DNA of 64,000 nucleotides from Macrothele yani (taxonomy: Eukaryota > Arthropoda > Arachnida > Araneae > Macrothelidae), in contig CM077011.1 of assembly GCA_039090855.1 (NCBI GenBank), positions 34,367,501-34,431,500 of the forward strand, written 5' to 3'. A model generated the notes under the pieces. That model saw only the letters and a list, made by a program, of their open reading frames with translations. It did not search any database and was not told the DNA's origin. The translations under genes were made by a program, and so were the position numbers. Positions 23,215-33,357 of this stretch are shown here, one piece after another (positions within the stretch are counted from its first letter, which is position 1; the number at the start of each line of letters is the position of its first letter).

Positions 23215-25088
23215 AAGATTAGTTGTAAGCCATAGGTTTAATTTTTCCCCTTGACTCTGTTAAAAAAGTAGATTTGAAAACTTTTTCACTCTGATGACAA
23301 ATGTGCATTTTTATATAATATCACTTAAAGGAAAAGTTAGACCCCCCTAATTCTTTATGTTTATCAATAAATCACATTTTAGTTTTGAAGATTTTTTTGG
23401 TACTTGCTCTAATATTGTTCAAAAAAGGCATTTTTAAGATGAATAAAAAGATACAAATTAGTAATGTAAATGTTCGAAAAGAGCATGAGCATCAGTTTGC
23501 ACTTGCTTCCTGTAAGGCTGTTGGAGGACTCCATTTGAACTTATAGGGGGTTGTGGCCGAAAACCTAGTACTCCTAGGTCATCAGGAGGTTGCAGGAAAA
23601 ACTGGTTTCAGGTATTAAACATCATAGCACCTCCACCCTATTATTTCCTCCAAGATACAGGCACAGTATGCTACAAGAGCAGAATATACAAACAAAATTC
23701 TTTAAAGCAGTATAAGATGAATTTTCACACAAAATCTTGTTTTTACATTATGATTAATATTTAAGCTATTAGGAAAGCTTATTAAAAGTGACAATTCATA
23801 AGTATTTTAGAGTAAGGGCATTTCACCACTGAAAAACAACAACAGCAGAAGATAACATAAAAGGGATATCAAGGTAGGTATTTCTGAATTTGTGAAAGTG
23901 TTATTTTATAATAATGGTTATTGTCAGTCACATAGCTGCAAACAGATTTTTTATCTTATTTATTAAACTAAATTTCAAGAAGAAAAAAGCTTCCGTTTTA
24001 CTTTCTTGGTCCTACTACACTGAACTCAATTTGCTGTCTGTCAGTTCATATCAAAGCTAGGCATTTGACTAAATCATAATTGCAGGAAGATAAAAATAAA
24101 CTTGTTTACCACTATTTCATTCATTCAGTGCTTATCCTGTGCTGTGTTCTCCTTTTTGATCTTTTACAAGATAATTTGAAATTTTTTTTTTATGTAATCA
24201 TAATTGTTTTTAGCAGAAAAAAAGGAAAGAAGAAAAAAAAGTTCACGTAGATTTATACTCAGAGAAAGTATTAAGTTAAGAAAAGTATTTCTATTTGCAT
24301 GAGGGAGTGATGCATTAATTGTTGATTTGCTTCAGAAGAACATACAGAATTTATAGAGGCACAGAAGTGCTTGGTTAAAAATTTAATTGAGAAAAAGTGC
24401 TGTTTTGTTCTTTCAAGTCATTTGGCGGTGTAGCTTTTGAAATTAGTATATTGAATATGAAGGCAGCATCGCAATTAATAATAAAGTGCTTTGCATGTAC
24501 GAGGAAAAGACGTGATAGTTCTGTAAACAAACTATACAGATCCCCTCCTTTTTTAAATTTATTTTGTGGGATATTTATTTTGCATCAGCTCATTGGGTAA
24601 AAATATCTTTCAATAAAACAATTTGAGGAACAAAATCGTGTGGTTAAAGGTAATATGAAGGTACCATAATGCAATATTTTCAAAATCTGTATTTTTGTAA
24701 CTTCACGTATTAGTTCATGTTGGCTCCATGTAACGGCGTATTTTTGTATTTTATAGCCGATTTTCGCAGAAATTGAGAACTTATTGATTAAGATTTGGTC
24801 TAGAAATCTGTTGGTTCGCACGCGAATATTCTTTCTGCGCTATTCATACCGTACAGAATCAACTGTTTCTACAATGGATTCCCGTCGCTTCCAAAGCGCT
24901 GTCATTGCGTTTTCCAGTCTATCTCTCTACAAGGTCTGTGCTAGAAACATTTCCCTTCCCACCTCACGAACATATTCTAAAACAACCAATGTCGCATCAT
25001 TATCACATTTAAATAGCATCTCCTGCCAACAAACCTAGAAACATTTGTATCCGTCAGTTTGCACTTTGCAAAATCCGTTCCTACCATC
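23215..25088. other. AT-rich spacer
   Basis: Nearly 1.9 kb without supportable genes or structured repeats. Open frames at 24397-24600 and 24784-25038 have no domain I recognise and no coding-like context. Confidence 0.35.
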
Positions 25089-25209
25089 AGTGAGTGACAC
25101 AGGCAAATAAGCCCCACCCATAGTGTCGTCACTGAAACTGAATACCGCCCTCTGATTGGCTAAAAGTTTCCCAGTCCCCTATCAATGTACGCTTCCCGGA
25201 CGCATTTAA

Positions 25210-25647
25210 GGTGGTTCCACCTAAAATCTCTGCCTTATGTTTCCAATGGTAAAATTTCTTGACATATTTTCTTCGCAATTAATGTATTCCCAAGGAAGAA
25301 AATTTGCACATCGATAAAACTAACTTTAAGTTATAACACGGGATACCTAATACTTTCTAAAACATAAACATAACTAAGCAATCCAACATTTGTTTGTCTC
25401 CTGACGTCATCAATGTACAGGTAGTGCCATCTATTAACAGGTCTGAACATTAATAAATGAAAAATGTTTGATTTTTAATATAATTATGGTTATGTTTTAG
25501 CAAGTATTATGTATACCATGCTATAACTTAAAATTAGTTTTATCGATGTGCAACTTTTCTTCCTTGGGAATACATTCATTGCGAAGAAAATATGTAAAGA
25601 AGCTTTAGCATTGGAAACATAAGGCAGAGATTTTAGGTGGAACCACC
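25210..25647. mobile_element. piggyBac-type MITE, 438 bp, TTAA target site
   Basis: TTAA lies at 25206-25209 and at 25648-25651. The termini GGTGGTTCCACCTAAAATCT and its reverse complement extend into inverted arms of about 180 bp. No coding capacity. It interrupts the fold-back arm exactly: removing it and one TTAA restores the arm sequence ATTTAAGCAAACC seen in the right arm at about 27870-27885. Sister copies are at 57192-57628 and, more diverged, 37568-38256. Confidence 0.92.
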
Positions 25648-26035
25648 TTAAGCAAACCTTACATTGATACGGGACTGAGGAAATCTCGGCCAATCAGAAG
25701 GGAGATTTTCATCTTCAGTGACTACGCATATGGGTGAGGCTTATCTTCATGTGTCACGTGGGATTACTTCTGAGATATGATCTGAGCGGCTTTAGTTTAT
25801 GTGATTTCATGCCATTCTCACGTTCGTCGTTCTCTGTCTTTCGGATTAAAAAATAAAAATAAATTATACACACAAACAAACAAATAACTGTCTAAATACA
25901 AAATATAAAGTTAAGTGGAAAGTAAGTGTTTTTTTAAATTCTGTAACGGTTATTTCATATCTTATGTAACCAATAACGATGTCAAATGTAGAATGGATAG
26001 TCTTCAGTTATTGTGTAATATCAGGTATTGTTTTT

Positions 26036-27071
26036 GGTTAATGTGTAGATTAGCGTACTAAATTATTTCGTCAGAAAAATGTTAGTACGTGGAAAAAGTA
26101 CCAGGTACAGATTTTAGAGTATAAATGGCAAATGGTGCAGAAATTCCATGTTTTAAATATCTTTTAAAGATTTTTATCGTAATATTTATCTGTAAGTGCA
26201 ATGCTGTGAAGCGACGCTGTGGTACGCCTAATGCATCGCTACAGCTACGATGTCAAGCTTTGCTTCGTTGAAAGGAAGGTTCCTTGTTGTACGGAAGAGA
26301 CTGGGGAAGATTACAAGAGAAAGCGGTTACGATTTTGACCGGAGAACGATATATCTTGTAGTGATATGCTACGGAAAATAGGTTCAGAATATCTACCCTT
26401 CATTTTGTTGTATCCCGTACGTTGTTGGCAAGAAAAACAGGAAAAACCTCTTAGATTTGCAAAAGATGCGTGTGCGTAAGATAAAACTGACCTGCGAACA
26501 AAGTATTAACAGGAAAAGCAAAAGTACAGTGCCACAGCAAATCAGCTACGAATGGAAGCCGTTCAGAGCAGAACCGAAAGTTATCCTTCCTTGATTTTCT
26601 GTACAACATAGAAAGGTATATACAGTACGTACGTTCTATTTGGAATCAGGAAATCGTGTGCAAAAGAACGAAACATTTCCCAACATCTACTGTAAAAGCA
26701 ATAACAAATCATGACCGAAGAATATTCTGTAGCGTATCAGTACATGATGCTTCCTGTACTGGCAAGAACGTACGCGGCAGCACTTGCAGTCATCTGCGCG
26801 TGAATGACACGTGGAAGCGCTATTTCCTTTCAAAGGAACTAAGCTTCGCATTGTCGCCGTACCGATGCGTTACGGCTAACGCAGCGTCTCTTCAAAGCAC
26901 CGCACTTACAGGTAAATATTACGATAAAATCTTTAAATGACATTTAAAATATGAAATTTCTGCATCACTTGCCATTAATTTCCATACTCTAAAATCCGTA
27001 CATCGCACTTTTTCCAGGTACTAACATTTTTAATACGAAATAATTTAGGACGCTAATCTACACCTTTAACC
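26036..27071. mobile_element. Non-autonomous TIR element, copy B
   Basis: The ends read GGTTAATGTGTAGATTAGCG and the reverse complement of GGTTAAAGGTGTAGATTAGC, with inverted similarity continuing for about 180 bp inward. The 94-codon open frame inside (26656-26940) is not recognisable. The element is about 370 bp longer than copy A at 10.9 kb. Confidence 0.82.
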
Positions 27072-27512
27072 GGTAAATTTACTCACAGAGAAACTAACAT
27101 AATTTACTTCAATATTAGAAGAGACTATTGGAGCATTCATGTTAGGAAAACTATCAATCTAACTATTAAAATTTTCATGTGAACATACTGGTACACTCTT
27201 CCAGTGGTTATCTTAGGGTTCCAAAGATTTTACTCATCACAGAGAAACTAGCATTCTGTATTTTTATTACTATAATTGGGAATTTTATAAGTTCATCTCT
27301 GTTTAATCAAAGAGCTCTCTATCTTGTTACAGACAAAAACCATTAAAATTATGTGTTTGGAAGACTTTGACAGATAACTTATTCTTCCCCCAAAAGAGCT
27401 TTCCCTACCTTGTTACAGATATGCCGGGAAAATCATCCACACGTATATTAACATAATTTCTCGAGCATTACGAGTCAATTATAAATGGAAGAAATATACA
27501 ACACATCTCAGT
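27072..27512. repeat. Internal part of the fold-back region with short duplications
   Basis: Two short direct duplications are visible: CACAGAGAAACTA (27085 and 27239) and AAAGAGCT followed by CTTGTTACAGA (about 27310 and 27392). No coding sequence. Confidence 0.45.
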
Positions 27513-28139
27513 GAAAAACACTACCTGATATTCCTCAATAACTAAAGACTATTGGACCATTCTACATTTCACATCGTTACCTAAGATATGAAATAACCGG
27601 TACAGAATTAAAAAAAATCTTACTTTACACTTCCCTTTATATTTTTGTATTTATATATTTATTTGTTTGTTTGTGCATGTAAATTTCTTTTATTTTTTAA
27701 TCCGAAAGGCAGCGAACGACGAATGTGAAAATGACATGAAATCCTCTCAGATCGTATCTCAGAAGTAATCCCCACGTGGCACACAAAGATAAGCCCCAGC
27801 CATATGTGTAGTCACTGAAGCTGAAAACCACCCTCTGATTGGCCGAGATTTCCCCAATCCCGTATCAATGTAAGGTTTGCTTAAATGCTTCCGGGACCAA
27901 ACTTTGGAATGCGTCCCGGGTACTGGCCACCCGGTAATAAATAAGGGCGTCTTCCTCCCCCTTTCTACTTCGCCTCCGTGTCACTATCCTATCGGGCACT
28001 CTAGCCCAAATCTCCTAGCTTCCTATTTCTAAGGGTTGTTTGAGACCTGGGGTCAGACACTCCCTTCCTAAAATCCTTTACATATGATCATGACCTTTGG
28101 AATGCGTGGTGGAGTCGTATCCATTTCTTAACAAGAACA

Positions 28140-28575
28140 ACTTCTACGGAAGAGATGCTTTTCAGAATGTAAAGAAAGCAACTGACCTATTGGGATTTTT
28201 CTAGAGAATAACTTAAAAGAGTGCTTCAGAGAGGTCGTAAAACTCCTGAAAATAATAATTACGATTCCGATGACAATGTCAGAAGCAGAAATATGTTTTT
28301 CTTGTTTAAAAAGGATTAAAACATTTCTGAGGAGTACAATGGAGGAAGACAGACGGACGGCACTAGCAATACTGTTCATCAAAAAAAATGTCACCAACCA
28401 GTTTGAGAATTTTAACGAATGCGTAATTAACAGATTTGCGGCGAAAAAAGAACGAAGGATGGATTTCTTATACAAACACACGGCCAGAACATCAGCAGAA
28501 GTAACGGTTGCAGTAGCGTCTACTGGGCATGGAAGTGGCAATGCTTCTGTAGCTGGTGGGAATCAGACACAATAG
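28140..28575 (+). pseudogene. hAT transposase C-terminal (dimerisation) fragment
   Basis: The frame reads KECFREVVKLLKIIITIPM, then SEAEICFSCLKRIKTFLRST and later FAAKKERRMDFLYK. This is the hAT family dimerisation domain as found in ZMYM1-like transposases, where SEAERSFSxLKRIKTxLRxTM is the usual core. Arg of SEAER is changed to Ile. The upstream catalytic domain is absent, and the piece is bounded by the fold-back region on the left, so it is a truncated relic. Confidence 0.7.
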
Positions 28576-29123
28576 TGATTTCAGGTGGGTACCAATATTA
28601 TACTGTTTATCCTAGCAAATTTTCATTTTGTATTGTATTTTTTTTAACTAACTATAGTACTGATACTCCTTCGTATTTTCAATTAAGGTTAACTATACCA
28701 GTAACTTTTCATTTGCATATTCAGAGCATGAATCGATTTCTTATTTTACTGTCGCCAAACTAGTCTACATGAGCCATGACACATACGCAACACCACACAG
28801 ACTCTCATATACGTTGGTGAGCATAGAAATGTACTGAACTCCCCACTATCTCAGCCACGAGCCGCCACTGGGTATGTCATATGGATCTTCTATACCATTA
28901 TTTCTGAGCTTTTCTTCGTAACGTTGCTTTTCCACCACATTAAGAGGGTAAACTTTATCAGAAAGAACATTTTTTAACTCTATTTACAGCAGCAGCAGCA
29001 ATTGAAAATCATTGAAAGAGACCACCTCGGGTACTTTCAAACCACCCGAAAGTCTAGCAGACAGTTTTGTGACGTCACGTGCAAAGGTTCTATACACGGC
29101 GCACTGGTAATAGCTGCCACTGA
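28576..29123. other. Spacer
   Basis: AT-rich DNA. A short AGC repeat lies at about 28987-29000. No gene. Confidence 0.3.
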
Positions 29124-30209
29124 CCCATGTAGAACAGAAACGTTGTTTAAACGTTCATATTTGGGTTTAGAAGTTCATAAGTGGTTTCTGGTTGTTTTAA
29201 AACTTTTTTAAAACGTTGATATGTGGTCAACAGCTGAACGTTGAAACAGTGGACGTTTTAGAAGGTTTTGGAAACGTTTTAGTAAAGTTTATATATTTGC
29301 GTTGAAATCAGGGAATTTTTAAAACAATTTTAAAACGTTAAAAATCAGGCTCAGATCTCAACGCCATCTATCAACAAAACTGAAAAACTAATGACAAACG
29401 CACTTAATTTCAATAGAAGGTGGTAACTTTTTTACATAAGTACTAAATTTCTAAAAGGACATGAACTATTATGGGTTGAAAAACCCTCAATTTTTCGGCA
29501 GGCATCATATTTTATTTCTTGAGTTTGTTTCCAGTTCCTTTCATAAAGCATAATCCAGCGCCCTCTTTTGGTCGACTTGAAAAACCGTTTAGCAGAAACC
29601 ACGTGAGAGAACTTCAAATTGGCGCAAAATTTTGCATTGTTTAGAAGGTATGCGAGTCTTGCTTAAATAGCTTTGTACGTGAGCGGTGTTTTTTTCGAGG
29701 AATGTTACAATTATTTCTCTCTAGGACAAAACGACAATCCTAAATTGTTTTTGGTTTCCACTACTTGAAAACTTCGTCTTGCTGTAGAGATTGACGAAGA
29801 GGTTTAAATCTTCTTCAAAATAAGTATTGGCATATCTAAAGGATAGCAGGTAGTACACCGAGGGACTTTATTGACGATTTGCCATATACAAACGCAAGCA
29901 ATGATCACTTTAATTGCGGGAATTTTTCTTTGTTAAATACTGTATAAATGCAGAAGCCGTAAGATATAATGAAAACGCTATATCAACCCCTCTTTAACCA
30001 AAATTCTACCTTTCGGAGTTACTTTAAATACGTTAGAAAACAGCTTTTTCAACTTTTCATAAACGTTAAAAAAGGGTTTTTCGAATGGTTGATAGAACCG
30101 TTTATCAACCAGACATCCGGTGTTTTTAAAACGCATTCTTTTTAACGTTTCTGCAATTAACCCGTTAACCATTTCTGAATGTTGAAACAACAAATTTGTG
30201 CTACATGGG
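29124..30209. mobile_element. Fold-back element rich in AAACGTT words
   Basis: Terminal repeats CCCATGTAG at both ends (the right end reads CTACATGGG) are followed on both sides by AAC-rich sequence in which AAACGTT or AACGTTTT recurs many times. Pairing between the two subterminal regions is patchy but extends over about 250 bp. A 71-codon frame at the right end is made of these repeats. No target duplication could be read confidently and no transposase is present. Confidence 0.6.
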
Positions 30210-30294
30210 GGAGCCGCCGTGATCTCAACATAAGAGCCGTTCTATCACGGGACATTAGGCAGAAGTAATTTCGTTAATGTGGAATCAAATGTGG

Positions 30295-30520
30295 TTTTTT
30301 TTTTTTTTTTTGATTGGAGGTTTAACGACCACCGTGAGCAACTCAATGGGCTATAAGCAGTCGCCCGTCCCTAATTTAGGGTCACTGGTTCCAGGGAAGG
30401 GAGAGAGCCAGTGCCGTAAGACAAACACAACATCCATGCCTGACCGGGATTCGAACCCGGACCCTTTACGAACGAATGATCAGAGGCCAGCGCCTTAGAC
30501 CACTGCGCCACCGGGGCGGC
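30295..30520 (-). repeat. SINE family 1, full-length, young
   Basis: T tract, body and head are intact. The duplication AAATGTGGTTTT flanks both sides (30287-30298 and 30521-30532). Confidence 0.93.
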
Positions 30521-30562
30521 AAATGTGGTTTTCAGAAGTGGTAAAAAGGAATATTTATTAAT

Positions 30563-30622
30563 AAATTGTCATTCATAATAATTAATATTGTCATTCATAA
30601 TAATTAATATTGTCATTCATAA
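30563..30622. repeat. 22-bp tandem repeat, about 2.6 copies
   Basis: ATTGTCATTCATAATAATTA plus AT, repeated without variation and ending in a partial third copy. Confidence 0.85.
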
Positions 30623-31046
30623 AATTTATTTGCAACCGTTTTACACGATGAGTCGTTCTTGTGTGAACCGGCAGCATTTCTATTTGATACTTTATGTGAG
30701 GTGGTGTTCTCATTAATAATTTATGATACAGATCTGCAGTATTTCCAATGCATTACCGATATGCACAGTTAAAACATAAAAATAGGCAAGGACATTATCG
30801 TTCTCAGAGGAAGTTTACTTTAAAGTTTAAATACTGTACGTACATAGGTAGGCTTGATTATAGGCAATGATTATAGTATTGTGATGAATATTTGTGAAAA
30901 TTTAAAACACGTAGATTTTTTTTTATCGCAAATGATTATATTATTTTGTTAATAGGTACACGTTTTTTAGATTCAGAACTGTACCTTAATATTTATTGCA
31001 GTATCTTTCCGTACCTGACTGACAATCTCAGAGGTATGCTCTCCCT
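30623..31046. other. Spacer
   Basis: AT-rich DNA between the 22-bp repeat and the truncated end of the Helitron; nothing recognisable. Confidence 0.3.
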
Positions 31047-32966
31047 CTAGCGGCGAAAGGAAGAATTGCTATATGGAACATTCCATCTATTGTCTACTAA
31101 CACCTCAGATCCTCGAATAAGGATGTTTGCTATAATTCCCCCGTCTTCTGGACTTCTCCGACGATAAAGTGGGTATCCATCTTGCCCTGTTTGCGTTTCT
31201 TTCAAAAAACTACGTGGGTATCTTTTGGTACATTTTCCATCCTTCATGCATGGAGAATTCGGATTAACGTCCCCACAGGGAACATGTACTATCCGCGTTG
31301 TTATACAACGAAACAGATGTGGGTCTTCTTCTGGACTTGGTATTTCGGCACTGATGAAATCATCAACTCTCTGTACGTATATCCTATCTTTAAGCCACAC
31401 CAGAATGTAGGAATGAGGAAGTCCTCGTTTCTGCCACGCTATTGTGTAAATGTAACATTGTACACTGCCAAAAATCTTGGCCTTGCGTATGTGATTGATG
31501 AGTGCCTTGTGCTATTCATGGAAGACTCTTGCCAACAAATCGTGACGATCTTGTGGTTTTTGCCCTGGAAACAGTTCATTCTTGATTTCATCCCAAGCTG
31601 GATTACATGTGAAAGTAATGAAGACAAAAGGTCGACCATACATCCGCACATAACTCATAGCATCTTGAGTACGTTCTTGCATATACCTAGGACTTCCAGT
31701 GAAGCTGGATGGTAAGATGACCAACCGACCAATGTCAGCAACATTTCCATCATTGTTGACAGCGTCTCTGAGATGAACATATTGTTCTACTCTCAGTGCC
31801 CTTTGATTAAGTTGAATGTACCTCAGCTTTTCTGATTAAATTTTGGCATATATATCCACAATAAATTGGTGGAAAAGGTGTTTGCTTCGCAGTATGATGT
31901 TGAAACTTGAAGAACGTACCATAATCCTAAAGGCATAAAAATCCATAGTAGATATCTTCTTAGATGACAATATTCCAGTAGATGTGTTTGTTTGAAACAT
32001 TTGGAAATGGTATCCATCTTCTCCTTGCCAAAACATTAATGGATACTGTAGAGCATCGTAGGACCTGTGAGTATCGGCAATTCTCTTGATGGCGCTGTTT
32101 TTCAATTCTAAGACTATGTCTCTCGTTCCACGTTGCTCTCCGAACATGATTGCTGCCACTTCAGATGTCGTTGGTGCATTGAGTCGTCCCTCGTGTTCAC
32201 CTGGTGGAGTTCTGTCTGCTAAAATAACCAATTTTAATTCAGGAGTAATCTTTTCTAAAGCCGTTTTAAAGCTCTTGACATAAGCATTTTCTCGATGAAG
32301 CATTTCTTGCAGCTTAAATACTGTCCGGTACAGTATGACATGCGCATATATGCAGCATGAAGTTGGGGGTGGGGGTGTCAGAAGGGTATAAAGCACACGG
32401 ACGGTGTACGCTCAGCAATTCGGTGAAAGCTATTGCACGGTGTACATCGGTTTGAACGACGTCGAGTTGCTGCCACCGTGTGATATGGCCAACAGACAAT
32501 GCAGTAGACGACATCTGGATGACTTTATCCGAGGTCGCGTCATTGGGAAGTTGGAAGAAGGTCGAAACGTGACTAGGGTGGCCGAGGAGTTCGTGATCAC
32601 TCACAGCATCGTTTCACGAGCTTGGAGAACATTTCAAACGACAGGAACAGCTGTCCGAGAGTTTAGAAGTAGTCGTCCACGCACAACCACGGCGGAGGAC
32701 GACCGGTATATTGTCTTACAGGCGAGAAGAGACAGACTGCAGACAGCGGGAGAAATCGCAAGGCACATGCGATAGACAACTGGACGTCCGTTATCGCGCT
32801 TTACCGTGGCAAGGATGCTGCACAAAGGCGGTCTATTTGCACGACGACCAGTACGGTGTGTGCCATTAACGCCTGTTTATCGGAGACGGCAGTTTCTGTG
32901 GTGGCAGGAACACAAGAACTGGGCACATCAGCAATGTATAACGAAGTAAATTTCTCCGTCATTTTT

Positions 32967-33039
32967 ATCCGCGCCAGGATTCGAACCCGGGTCCCCTCAT
33001 TCCGGAATAAGTTGCTCTACCAATTGAGCTACGCGGACG
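32967..33039 (-). repeat. tRNA-like sequence within the 3' LTR
   Basis: The minus strand reads GTCCGCGTAGCTCAATTGG, then GAGC, and further on GGGTTCGAATCCTGG and CGCGGAT. Acceptor-like ends pair at six of seven positions, the D stem GCTC/GAGC is perfect, and the T stem pairs with one wobble. The anticodon arm forms CTTAT/ATGAG with a loop of six instead of seven bases, so it is unlikely to decode. The A box and B box for RNA polymerase III are intact. It is a structural part of the LTR, not an independent gene. Confidence 0.75.
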
Positions 33040-33284
33040 TTTTATTCTGATTCCTATCTGCCTTTATGTCGCGTGCGTCCTTCTGGCAGGTACGTCACAC
33101 CTCCTGGTACGTTACATCATCTCCCCCTTATTATTATTTTTTTGAAGTGCTGGAGAAGGGATTCTCTTATTTTTCCTATCTCGCGGTGTGGAAATAACAT
33201 CACACCAATGCGAGATTTTGAACGGTCGGGTCATCCGGATAGTTCGGGCGCCATTATAACGAAGTAAATTTCTCCGTCATTTCT

Positions 33285-33357
33285 GTCCACGCCATGATTC
33301 GAACCCGGATCCCCTCATTTCGGAATAAGTTGCTCTACCAATTGAGCTACGCGGACG
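33285..33357 (-). repeat. tRNA-like sequence within the 5' LTR
   Basis: Same fold and boxes as the copy in the other LTR, with several transitions (for example GAAATGAG instead of GGAATGAG in the anticodon arm, and GAATCATGGCG in the T arm). Both boxes remain intact. Confidence 0.75.

Larger units (their letters stand above)
25089..27894. repeat. Compound fold-back region with two nested elements
   Basis: A segment containing GTGACAC, ATAAGCCCCA, GATTGGC, TATCAATGTA and CTTCCCGG occurs three times. It is forward at 25089-25205, inverted at about 25652-25770, and forward at about 27775-27894. The second copy extends into a long arm (25652-26034) that is the reverse complement of 27513-27894, including TTTCGGATTAAAAAATAAAA and ACAAACAAACAAATAA. 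Between the first and second copies lies a TTAA-flanked MITE, and between the long arms lies a TIR element (26036-27071). A large fold-back transposon later invaded by two other elements is the simplest reading. Confidence 0.75.

Noticed and set aside
28270..28575. Intact small gene on the plus strand
   Set aside because: The product is only the dimerisation end of a hAT transposase, and homologous coding continues upstream of the ATG.
31182..31715. 177-codon plus-strand open frame
   Set aside because: It is antisense to the Helitron Rep reading, which has clear family motifs.
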